From assembly GCA_000814665.1 (NCBI GenBank), contig JWIH01000011.1:1-64000 (forward strand): DNA of 64,000 bases, in the 5' to 3' direction. The notes under the pieces are model-generated. The model was given only the letters and a program-made list of their open reading frames with translations. It was not told the DNA's origin and did not search any database. The position numbers and the translations under genes were made by a program. This document shows positions 19,932-28,600 of the stretch, one piece after another. How positions within the stretch are numbered: the stretch's first letter is position 1; every line of letters begins with the position of its first letter. The stretch comes from Pseudoalteromonas flavipulchra NCIMB 2033 = ATCC BAA-314. Its GTDB lineage: Bacteria > Pseudomonadota > Gammaproteobacteria > Enterobacterales > Alteromonadaceae.

Positions 19932-20016
19932 GGAGGGGTTCCCGAGCGGCCAAAGGGATCAGACTGTAAATCTGACGGCTCAGCCTTCGCTGGTTCGAAT
20001 CCAGCTCCCTCCACCA
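19932..20016 (+). tRNA. tRNA-Tyr (GTA), copy 4
   Basis: 85 nucleotides, identical to copy 1. The 26-base spacer before it resembles the previous one (ACTTT..AAA..AACGCT), a trace of stepwise duplication. Confidence 0.95.
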
Positions 20017-20033
20017 CCTTCTATTTGGTTATC

Positions 20034-20531
20034 TCACAACAAGCTTACATATATAAACGAGCTTAAAAACAATCCAAAGCCAAAAATCAAATGTGCTGCC
20101 ATACTTTTTACCCTTGCCTTATTCGGCTCTGGTAATTTAGATGCTGCGATCCCTGCACCAAAGCAGGGTTGCATAATAAAAAATGGAAACACACACGTTA
20201 TTAAGCCAAAAACTAACGCAGTCAAAAGGCTAGGCTCAGTCAACCAAGGCTTGCCCACGCTCAGTAGTAACACCAAGGCGAATACAATCCCAATGAGATA
20301 ATGCACGCCCCAGCCAATAACACGTTCACCAAATATTGGTTTACTACGCCCGACACCTTGATGCGTGAGTTGACCTTGACACAAGTGCCCAATCCACCTA
20401 CCAACCAACGCATAATCTAAGCCCTTTATGGCAAATAAGCGACTGAGCATAAATGCCCACAAATCCATAACGAGCGTTGCACCAACGCCAATCACGACTG
20501 CTGGCATTAACATCGAATATAGGTTTTCCAC
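20034..20531 (-). CDS. DUF2938 family membrane protein
   Basis: 165 residues with four to five hydrophobic segments. The pattern (GVGATLVMDLWAFMLSRLF, YALVGRWIGHL, IGWGVHYLIGI, and FPFFIMQPCFGAGIAASKLP) is that of DUF2938 inner-membrane proteins of unknown function. It is divergent from a MerR-family gene, and its promoter has the 19-base spacer used by MerR-type activators, so it is probably that regulator's target. Confidence 0.8.
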   Translation of the reverse strand: MENLYSMLMPAVVIGVGATLVMDLWAFMLSRLFAIKGLDYALVGRWIGHLCQGQLTHQGVGRSKPIFGERVIGWGVHYLIGIVFALVLLLSVGKPWLTEPSLLTALVFGLITCVFPFFIMQPCFGAGIAASKLPEPNKARVKSMAAHLIFGFGLFLSSFIYVSLL

Positions 20532-20564
20532 TATTTTTACTCCTCTTTTTTACTGATAGCCGCT

Positions 20565-20595
20565 ATCCTACTAGTTCAAGTTAACTTTAAGTCAA
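20565..20595 (-). promoter_or_regulatory. MerR-type promoter of the DUF2938 gene
   Basis: On the minus strand: -35 TTGACT (20590-20595), a 19-base spacer and -10 TAGGAT (20565-20570). The spacer is longer than the sigma-70 optimum and contains the palindrome AAGTTAACTT (20578-20587), exactly the geometry that MerR-family dimers untwist. Confidence 0.7.
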
Positions 20596-20603
20596 GGGCA
20601 AGA

Positions 20604-20999
20604 ATGGATATCAGTGAAGTTGCAAAGAAGTCAGGTTTACCCGCATCCACGCTTAGATATTATGAAGAAAAAGGGCTGATCCGATCGATTGGTCGACAAG
20701 GGCTCAAACGTGTTTTCCCCCCTTCGATACTTGAACGTCTAGCGCTTATTACACTAGGCAGAAACGCAGGCTTTTCGTTAGATGAAATAGCGGACATGTT
20801 TACCCCCGAGGGTAAAGCGGATATTGATAGGGCGAAGTTACAATCCAAAGGGGATGAATTAAATGAAACCATTAAGCATTTAACAGCAATGCGAGATGGC
20901 CTCTATCACGCTGCCAAATGCCCTGCGCCAAGCCACTTTGAATGTCCGACATTTCAGAAGCTGTTAAAACGCGCGGCAAAAGCGAGGCCCGAGAAATAA
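20604..20999 (+). CDS. MerR-family transcriptional regulator
   Basis: 131 residues: N-terminal winged helix (ISEVAKKSGLPASTLRYYEEKGLI), a dimerisation helix, and a C-terminal effector part with a Cys pair in KCPAPSHFECPTF. The Cys pair could bind a metal or respond to thiol stress, but this is inference. Its ATG lies 8 bases from the -35 of the divergent DUF2938 promoter, so binding there would also affect its own expression. Confidence 0.88.
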   Translation: MDISEVAKKSGLPASTLRYYEEKGLIRSIGRQGLKRVFPPSILERLALITLGRNAGFSLDEIADMFTPEGKADIDRAKLQSKGDELNETIKHLTAMRDGLYHAAKCPAPSHFECPTFQKLLKRAAKARPEK

Positions 21000-21021
21000 T
21001 AGGCATAAATAGGACACTATG

Positions 21022-21678
21022 CTAATGCTCAATCATCAAGTCACGACCGTGGTCACGTAGATAACGCCGAGCCATTTTATGGTCGTGGCCATAGTGCTTT
21101 GTTACCAAGCGCCAAAATGCGCTATTGTGTGCCATGACATGAAAATGGCAAAGTTCGTGCACTACCACATAATCAATTACCCACTTAGGCGCACCAATCA
21201 AAAGCGTATTAAACGCAAGCACGCCTTTAGATGAAAAACTGCCCCAGCGGCTTTTATAAACGCGTATTTTTAGTGTATCAAAGCGAGCTTGAATATCAGG
21301 TTGATAGCGCGCAATAACCATATCTACATAGTCATTTAGCGTTTCGCTTAACAGCATAACTAATTCACGCCATTCATTTTTGACAGCCTTAAGTAACACC
21401 CTTTTGTTATCAAAATCAATTACAGAGGTCGTGCTTTCGCCTCTTTGAATGGTAAAGGTCTCACCGAATACTTGCACAATTCCTGTTTCCAGTGGCCGAG
21501 GGCTCTCAGGTATGACTTTTAGAGCAAGCTTTGATTTTATCCAATCGGATTTGCTTTCCACCCAATTATGTAACCAGCGCTCGCAAATTTGCTCTGGTGC
21601 ATACACAAATACTTGGCCAGCTTTTATTTTTATCGCAACGCTCTTACGCTTTCGGCTTTTCTTCAATTGATATTGCAA
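21022..21678 (-). CDS. YgjP-like zinc metallopeptidase domain protein (M48-related)
   Basis: 218 residues. The catalytic motif is HELCH at 174-178 with a third ligand candidate His184 (HELCHFHVMAHNSAFW), and KSRWGSFSSKG precedes it, as in YgjP/DUF45 proteins. It is probably a cytoplasmic protein; the substrate is unknown. The start is uncertain: the longest frame begins with TTG at 21678 and no ATG occurs before the middle of the protein. Confidence 0.82.
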   Translation of the reverse strand: MQYQLKKSRKRKSVAIKIKAGQVFVYAPEQICERWLHNWVESKSDWIKSKLALKVIPESPRPLETGIVQVFGETFTIQRGESTTSVIDFDNKRVLLKAVKNEWRELVMLLSETLNDYVDMVIARYQPDIQARFDTLKIRVYKSRWGSFSSKGVLAFNTLLIGAPKWVIDYVVVHELCHFHVMAHNSAFWRLVTKHYGHDHKMARRYLRDHGRDLMIEH

Positions 21679-21904
21679 GGTAACAAATTCTTAGTCACTA
21701 AAGCATGCATTATAATATGAGCAACTTATCGGAGTCACTGCAAACGCCATGTAAGATGATGAATTTGATCAACAATGACAATTAACTCATCAATAGTGTG
21801 GTTTCTAACACTCTATAAATTAGAAAGATTTTTTCGTTAAATCACCGTATTTATTATTTTTGCTGCTACGCTTAATGAAAAAGGCATTTTGATTTAGGCA
21901 AGCT

Positions 21905-22885
21905 ATGGCTGATAAACCCATTTGCCAATATGTGTCACCTGAGGGAAAAAAATGCAGTGAAATCGATATGGGCTCAGGTTACTGCTTTTGGCATGACAAT
22001 AAATTCGATAAAGGTGGCTTGGAGCTAAGCCAAAAGCTTGAACGCTACGCCAAGCGCGGCGGTTTGCTGCAAGGCTTAGAGTTGAAGCGGGCCAATTTAG
22101 AAGGGCTCAATCTTGTTAACTTTGAAAATCATCATGGCTATGATCTGTCTTATAGCAACTTTTATCGTGCCAATTTGAAAGGGGCGCACCTGTTTAATAA
22201 TACCATTAAGCATGCGTCGCTAATGAAGGCCGACTTGAGAGAAGCAAGTCTGCACTGCTGTAATTTAGAAAGCACCAATTTGCTCGGCATAAAGCTTGAA
22301 AACACCCGTATCGATAATATGGAACTCGGCGAGCAATTACTGCAAGAGCAGCAAGCTTTTGAAGCTCGTAGAAACCGAGCCAAAGAAGACGCGGAAGACT
22401 TGTTTCTACAGTCCGAAGAGATCTATCGTTTACTACGTAAAGGCGCAGAAAACCAAGGACTATTTGAAATGGTTGGGCGCTTTACATACAAAGAGCTGCG
22501 CATGCGACATGCCCAGTATCCACGCTTTTCAAAACGTCACCTTATTTCCAGCTTTGTCGACTTATTATGTGGGTATGGAGAAAAGCCGGAAAATGTCATT
22601 CGCTTCAGTTTAGGTATGATAATTACCTGTGCATTTTGCTATTTTCTATTTGGCGTTTCGTTTCAAGACCAGATAATGCAACTGGACTTAGGCAACAGTG
22701 TATCTGAAAACGTCATGGCGCTGCTGAACAGCTTTTACTTTAGTGTTGTTACCTTCACAACCTTGGGTTACGGGGATATTACCCCTGTGGGGATCTCCCG
22801 GCTGATCGCAGCAGTAGAGGCTTTTACCGGCAGCTTTTCATTAGCGCTATTTGTGGTGGTTTTTGTAAAGCAAATGACGAGATGA
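21905..22885 (+). CDS. Pentapeptide-repeat potassium-channel fusion
   Basis: 326 residues with three parts. The N-terminus carries a Cys/His motif (CQYVSPEGKKCSEIDMGSGY, then CFWHD) that could bind zinc. Residues about 55-145 form pentapeptide repeats (ANLEG, SNFYRANLKGAHLF, ADLREASL, CNLESTNLLG). After a charged helical linker, the C-terminus has two membrane helices around a pore with the filter TTLGYGD (GYG at 288-290), as in two-TM potassium channels. A cytoplasmic beta-helix may thus gate or anchor a K+ channel; the gating signal is unknown. Confidence 0.85.
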   Translation: MADKPICQYVSPEGKKCSEIDMGSGYCFWHDNKFDKGGLELSQKLERYAKRGGLLQGLELKRANLEGLNLVNFENHHGYDLSYSNFYRANLKGAHLFNNTIKHASLMKADLREASLHCCNLESTNLLGIKLENTRIDNMELGEQLLQEQQAFEARRNRAKEDAEDLFLQSEEIYRLLRKGAENQGLFEMVGRFTYKELRMRHAQYPRFSKRHLISSFVDLLCGYGEKPENVIRFSLGMIITCAFCYFLFGVSFQDQIMQLDLGNSVSENVMALLNSFYFSVVTFTTLGYGDITPVGISRLIAAVEAFTGSFSLALFVVVFVKQMTR

Positions 22886-22901
22886 TACTCATCTCGTCAT
22901 T
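22873..22901. terminator. Bidirectional terminator overlapping the channel gene's 3' end
   Basis: A perfect 12-base stem AATGACGAGATG / CATCTCGTCATT with the loop ATACT and a short T-run. The last codons and the TGA stop of the channel gene form its left arm. The convergent HD gene ends 1 base past the stem. Confidence 0.75.
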
Positions 22902-22902
22902 T

Positions 22903-23544
22903 TCAATCCGCGATTTCTGATTTCAGTTGTTCTAAAAAATCCAGCATATATTGGGTGCGGGCTTGTGCCTGCTCACGGGCTGCGGTGGTATGCATGTTAT
23001 CTTTAATATGCAGCAGCTTAATGAAGAAGTGATCTAAGGTATATTTGGTATCGTCAGCTTTTCTGTGCTCACAAAAAGGGTCTTCTACATTGTAAAGATT
23101 ACGCGCTATCGCCCCACCTACTTTCATACAGCGGCTAACACCTATCGCCCCTAACGCATCCATTCTGTCTGCATCTTGGACAATTTTGGCTTCTAATGTC
23201 GTGGGTGTGACACCGGCGCTAAAGCTGTGTGCAACAATGGCGTGATGAATAGCCTCGAATTTATTCGTGTCGTACTTCAACTCTGTTAGGAAGGCAACCG
23301 CCTTATCTGCAGCTAATTTCGACGCCAGCGGCCTATCTGGATGATTTTTTGCTACGGCAACACAATCATGTAACCAAGCAGCAGGGATCACCACAGCAGG
23401 ATCCGCCCCCTCAGCTTCGCAAAGCGACTTTGCGACTTTAACTACACGCTTGATATGAGACAAATCATGGGCGGTATCTGCACATGGTGTCGACAGCATA
23501 AACTCTTCACATGCTTTTTCTAATTCATGCATTTTTAACGTCAT
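22903..23544 (-). CDS. HD-domain phosphohydrolase (YedJ-like)
   Basis: 213 residues from the ATG at 23544 (a TTG three codons earlier is open). The metal-binding HD residues are visible in AHDLSHIKRV, AAWLHDC and VQDADRMDALGAIG. The set of motifs matches the YedJ group, whose substrate is uncertain (phosphate esters or nucleotides). Cytoplasmic, monocistronic, convergent with the channel gene. Confidence 0.85.
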   Translation of the reverse strand: MTLKMHELEKACEEFMLSTPCADTAHDLSHIKRVVKVAKSLCEAEGADPAVVIPAAWLHDCVAVAKNHPDRPLASKLAADKAVAFLTELKYDTNKFEAIHHAIVAHSFSAGVTPTTLEAKIVQDADRMDALGAIGVSRCMKVGGAIARNLYNVEDPFCEHRKADDTKYTLDHFFIKLLHIKDNMHTTAAREQAQARTQYMLDFLEQLKSEIAD

Positions 23545-23671
23545 TAAGCTCAACTTTTATTAATATCTGACAAATAAACCCACACAAATTCAGCGGGAAA
23601 GGCATTACTGATTGTATGTTGCCACACCCTTCACTAAAATGGCAGCTATCAGGAAAGATTAGAGAAAATAT

Positions 23672-24862
23672 ATGACTTGCGCGCTATATCTGCAACCAGG
23701 CAGAGAAAAATCCCTTAACAGAAAACACCCTTGGGTTTTCTCAAAGGCCATTAAAAAAGTAAAAGGTAAACCCGCCCTTGGCGATACCGTTAAGATATAC
23801 AACAATGAGGGTAAATACCTCGCGACAGCCGCTTACAGTCCAGACTCTCAGATCCGAGCCAGAATTTGGACATTTGATGAATCACAACATATCGACCAAG
23901 CGTTCTTTGAGCAAAAACTCGCACGGGCACTAGCAGCCAGAGAATATGTTATTGCTGAAGGTGGTTTAACTGGCTTTAGATTGTGTGCCGCAGAGTCAGA
24001 TGGTCTGCCAGGTGTAACAATTGACAAGTTTGATAACTACTTGGTTTGTCAGTTGCTAAGCGCTGGTGCCGAACGCCACAAGGGTGAAATAGTAATGGCA
24101 TTGCAATCACTATTTCCTGATTGTCATGTTTACGAGCGCTCAGATGTTGATGTGCGCAAAAAAGAAGGCCTTGATAAAATTACCGGACCGCTTGCAGGCG
24201 ACGCACCAATCGCACCAGTCCTTATAAGCGAAAATGGTTTAAAGATTGAAGTCGATATCATCGGCGGCCATAAAACCGGTTTTTATCTAGATCAACGCGA
24301 CAGTAGAGCCGCGTTAGAGCGCTTTGTAAAAGACAAAGAAGTGCTTAACTGCTTCTGCTACACCGGTACATTTGGCCTTTATGCACTGCGCGGTGGCTGT
24401 AGTAAAGTAATCAACGTTGACGTATCGCAGCCAGCACTCGACACAGCTAAACGCAATGTAGAACATAATGAACTAGACTTATCGAAAGCTGAGTTTGTTA
24501 AGCAAGACGTGTTCAAACTACTAAGACAGTATCGTGATGAGGGCCGTCAATTCGATACTATCGTGATGGATCCACCAAAGTTTGCAGAAAGTAAGGCGCA
24601 GCTTAACGGCGCTTGTCGTGGCTATAAAGATATCAATATGATTGCCATGCAGATATTAAAGCCAGGTGGCACGTTACTCACCTTCTCATGTTCTGGCCTT
24701 ATGGAACAAAACCTGTTCCAGAAAGTCGTTGCAGACGCTGCGCTCGATGCCGGTAAAGAATTGTTGATCATGGAAAGGCTAAATCAAGCAGCCGACCACC
24801 CTATTGCAGGCAATTATCCAGAAGGCTTTTACCTAAAAGGCCTAATTTGTAAGGTCTATTGA
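23672..24862 (+). CDS. rlmI: 23S rRNA m5C1962 methyltransferase
   Basis: SAM-dependent methylation of C1962 of 23S rRNA. The 396 residues match the length of E. coli RlmI. A PUA domain lies at the N-terminus ([15 protein letters not shown]), then [15 protein letters not shown] motif I in [22 protein letters not shown] as motif IV and TFSCSGLM as the catalytic Cys segment. Confidence 0.95.
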   Translation: MTCALYLQPGREKSLNRKHPWVFSKAIKKVKGKPALGDTVKIYNNEGKYLATAAYSPDSQIRARIWTFDESQHIDQAFFEQKLARALAAREYVIAEGGLTGFRLCAAESDGLPGVTIDKFDNYLVCQLLSAGAERHKGEIVMALQSLFPDCHVYERSDVDVRKKEGLDKITGPLAGDAPIAPVLISENGLKIEVDIIGGHKTGFYLDQRDSRAALERFVKDKEVLNCFCYTGTFGLYALRGGCSKVINVDVSQPALDTAKRNVEHNELDLSKAEFVKQDVFKLLRQYRDEGRQFDTIVMDPPKFAESKAQLNGACRGYKDINMIAMQILKPGGTLLTFSCSGLMEQNLFQKVVADAALDAGKELLIMERLNQAADHPIAGNYPEGFYLKGLICKVY

Positions 24863-24876
24863 TTTAGCAATTTACA

Positions 24877-24904
24877 GTGGTATCGGAGGAAACTTCAATA
24901 CCAC
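24877..24904 (+). terminator. Weak stem-loop after rlmI
   Basis: GTGGTAT and ATACCAC with a 14-base loop, between the convergent rlmI and PilZ genes. The T-run is poor. Confidence 0.35.
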
Positions 24905-24922
24905 CTTTAGGGCTTAGGTAAT

Positions 24923-25213
24923 CTAATTAAACTTGGTGATTTCAAGCCCTACAATCCACTGCTCGTCCTGTTCTTGACTACAGCGGATCACGGTCGCGTG
25001 AGCACTAAGTGGCTGGATCATATCGCCACTGGAATCAATGAAAATGTCAACGGTTGAATTTGCTTCAATTGGGTCGCTCACTGTCACCGACAACCCTGTG
25101 GCGCTTAAATCGTGACAAACTCCTTGGTGCACTTTACCCGACTCAAGCTCGGTTAATTTTGCAACTGCATCCACCGACATACGCATAAAACGGCGTTTAT
25201 CTTCATTGATCAT
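24923..25213 (-). CDS. PilZ domain protein (c-di-GMP receptor candidate)
   Basis: 96 residues, a single PilZ domain. The c-di-GMP contacts are present: RRFMRM near the N-terminus (RxxxR-like) and DLSATGLSV (D-x-S-x-x-G). It starts 9 bases after the receiver-only protein at 25223, so the two are almost surely one transcript. Stand-alone PilZ proteins act by binding partner proteins. Confidence 0.85.
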   Translation of the reverse strand: MINEDKRRFMRMSVDAVAKLTELESGKVHQGVCHDLSATGLSVTVSDPIEANSTVDIFIDSSGDMIQPLSAHATVIRCSQEQDEQWIVGLEITKFN

Positions 25214-25222
25214 ATAATGCTC

Positions 25223-25636
25223 CTACACCATTGATTTTATTTTTTCTAATAGCGATTGCATTGAAAATGGCTTTACCACATAGGCATCGCAGCCGGCATC
25301 GAATCCCGCTTTTTGTTCTTTTTCGGACTCTAAACCAGATACCATTAATACAGGAATGTCCTTCGTCTCTGGTGTATTTTTCAACATTCGACAGGTGTCG
25401 TAACCGTCAAGGCCCGGCATACACACATCAAGCAAAATAGCATCTGGAGGATCAGCAATCGCATTAGACAAGCAACTCGTGCCCGAGTTTGCATAGCTCA
25501 GCTCAAACGCCCCTGACAGCGCCACTTCGAGCATTTCATAATTAAAATACTCGTCGTCGACCACTAGCAGATGCGGTGCATTTTTCCTTTTCTCTCGTGT
25601 GGACATATTCAATGCCGCTTCCTTCTCACAATCCAA
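25223..25636 (-). CDS. Single-domain response regulator
   Basis: Receiver domain only: LLVVDDE acidic pair, phosphoacceptor Asp in AILLDVCMPGLDG, a Ser as the switch residue (LMVSG) and Lys in VVKPFS. No output domain. The TTG start at 25636 has AGGAAG 7 bases upstream; an ATG at 25606 would give 127 residues and cannot be excluded. Co-transcribed with the PilZ gene, which suggests that the phosphorelay and c-di-GMP meet here. Confidence 0.87.
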   Translation of the reverse strand: MDCEKEAALNMSTREKRKNAPHLLVVDDEYFNYEMLEVALSGAFELSYANSGTSCLSNAIADPPDAILLDVCMPGLDGYDTCRMLKNTPETKDIPVLMVSGLESEKEQKAGFDAGCDAYVVKPFSMQSLLEKIKSMV

Positions 25637-25687
25637 AACTTTACTTCCTCATATAATAAAGTAACTGTCGTACTCTAAAATGCAAGT

Positions 25688-28600
25688 TTATATTTCGCAC
25701 TCTTTTATCGAATTCAGAACGCGTTTAGCCGAAATTGGGTAAGCCGTTCCTAATGTTTGAGCAAACAAAGACACGCGAAGTTCCTGTTGCATCCAAAAAA
25801 TATTTATAAGCGACTCTGGTACAGGTAATCCAGAAGGAATTTTTGCCAACTTGTCTTGATAGGCCGCAGCAACTTTTTCCAATTCTAGTACACACTGCCT
25901 ATCTCTGTTTGGATCTACCGCAAGTTTTTCAAGCCTTTTTTCAATCGCTTTCATGTAACGCAAAATATCAGAGATTTTGTCAGCACCATGAGCGGTGACA
26001 AAGCCTTTAAAGATAAGACCGGATAACTGAGATTTTATGTCGCCGTGCGCGGTGATCATCGTGAGATCCACTCTGCCTTTCATACGCTTGTTAATACTGT
26101 GGGCAATACTAAGCACAGCCTCAACTTGCTTCGCAATTTCAACTACAGTGTCACCTAGCTCAGCTCGAATGTGTTCTTTGGCTTTTTCAAACGCGACGTC
26201 ATCTCTGATCTCACCAAATGCACGCAGCAACTTATCAACCCCAGCTTGCGTACAGTCATCAACTAAATCATGCACTTTACCAAAGGGGTTAAAGTACAAT
26301 CCTAACTTAGCCTTATTTGGTAAGTGTTGCTGCAGGTATTTAACAGGCGAAGGAACATTGAGTAGCACAAGACGGCGCAATCCTGCTTGATGCGCCGCTT
26401 GGGCTTTTACTTCGTTATCAAACAGTTCTATAGCCGCACTTTGCTTTTTATCGACTAATGCAGGGAAAGCCTTAATCTCATAATTGCCTTGCTTTTTAGT
26501 ATATTGCTCTGGCAGCTCGCCAAAATCCCACTGCTGAATATCCGTCTGCTCAATCCCTTGCTCTGCCACTTGCGAAAGCGTCTCGGTCACTTGCCCTTGC
26601 AACTTTGCCTTAAGTGCCAATAAATCAAAGCTATGGGCTATCACCTTGCCTTTGTCATCAACTACCTGAAATTGCATTTTTAAGTGCGGCTCAAGTGAAC
26701 TAACGTCCCAATCTGACTCGGCGACTTTGACACCTGTCATTCTGAGTAAACGGTTGGCCACCGCTTCTATAAATGAGCCTTGCATTACCTCAACGGCGGC
26801 AAGCACAGCATCGGCATAATTTGGTGCCGGCACAAAGTTACGTCTTAAGGTCTTCGGCAGTGACTTAATAAGCCCACAAACCAGCTCATGTCTGAGCGCA
26901 GGGATATGCCAATCAAAACCTTCATCTTGAACTTGGTTTAATAATGCCAGAGGAATATTGACCACCACGCCGTCTAGTGCTTGGCCTGGGTCAAAGTGAT
27001 AACTGAGAGGCAAGATCAAATGCCCTTGCTGCCACGTATCTGGATAATGAATATCCGTGATATGCTCGGCGTCATGCTTCATTAACAGATCGCGCGTCAT
27101 ATGCAAAAAGCGTTTGTCTTTTTGCTTTTGTGAACGCCACCATTTACTAAACGCAGCACGATTATTTACGTCTTGTGGAATTCGATCGTTATAAAACGCA
27201 ACCACATCTTCTTCGTCGACTAGGATATCGCGACGCCTCGCTTTATCTTCAAGCGCCTGCACTTCTTCAACCAATTTTTGGTTTGCGCTTAAAAAACCTT
27301 CGCTCTGGCCAAGTTGACCGTTTGCTAACGCTTCACGAATAAATATCTCTCGGCTAAGCACAGGATCAATATCGCTATACACCGTGCGTTTGCGGCCAAC
27401 GATGATCAAGCCGTATAAGGTTTGTTGTTCAAATGCGATAACCGCCCCAGCCTTTTTTTCCCAATGCGGCTCGCTATAGCTGCTATTAACTAAATGCTTG
27501 GCGAGCGGTGCAATCCAATTTACATCGATCTTGGCATTAACCCGAGCATAAAGTTTACTGGTTTCCACAAGCTCCGCAGACATCAGCCACTTAGGGCTTT
27601 TCTTAAACAGTGTTGAACCGGGGAAAATATGAAATTGGCTGTTACGTGCGCCTTTAAAAACTTGCTTTTGCTTTTCGTCCTTCACACCAATATGGCTAAG
27701 CATACCGCTTAGCAATGATTGATGGACAGCCTCATCACTTGCAGGACTGCTATTTATTTTAAAGCCGAGCTCCTCACATACCGTGGTCAGCTGATATACA
27801 ATATCTTGCCACTCACGTACGCGCATATAGGCCAAAAAGTCTTTTTGGCATTGCTTTCTAAACTGGTTGCGCGTTAGTGCTTGCTGCTGCGCTTCGATAT
27901 AATTCCATAGGTTTAGATATGCAACAAAGTCAGAGTGTTCGCACTCAAAGCGATTGTGTTTTTCGTCAGCTGCTGCACGTTTGTCTTGAGGACGCTCTCT
28001 TGGGTCTTGAATAGACAGTGCCGCAGTGATCACTATCGCTTCCCAAAGCGCGTTGTTTTGTGCCCCTGACATCACCATCTTGGCAAGCCTTGGGTCTATG
28101 GGTAAGCGACTTAGTTTACGACCTGATTCTGTGAGCTTGGCTTTTTCTCTGCGCTGTGCAGGAACTATCGCCTCCAACTCTTCAAGTAACGACATACCAT
28201 CTTTGATATTACGGCTATCAGGCGCTTGTACAAATGGGAATTGACTTATATCACCAAGTCCAAGTGCCAGCATTTGCAAAATAACCGAAGCTAAATTGGT
28301 TCTTAGAATTTCAGGGTCGGTAAACTCAGGACGCCCTAAAAAGTCGTCTTCAGAATATAAGCGAATACAAATACCGGATGCCACACGCCCACATCGACCT
28401 TTACGTTGGTTTGCACTGGCTTGTGATACCGCTTCAATCGGTAAGCGTTGCACTTTGGTTCGATAACTGTAGCGGCTTATTCTCGCAGTACCCGGGTCGA
28501 TAACATAGCGAATACCTGGTACGGTCAATGATGTTTCTGCAACGTTTGTAGACAATACGATGCGTCGTTGGCTATGGGCCGCAAAAATGCGATTTTGTTC

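Noticed and set aside
19602..20016. Regular 85-base repeats with 20-29 base spacers, CRISPR-like at first sight
   Set aside because: Each repeat is a complete tRNA-Tyr with anticodon GTA and CCA end; the spacers are similar and no cas gene is near.
19468..20066. ORFs with the repeated segment GAGFEPAKAEPSDLQSDPFG and its sense counterparts
   Set aside because: These are translations of the four identical tRNA-Tyr genes.
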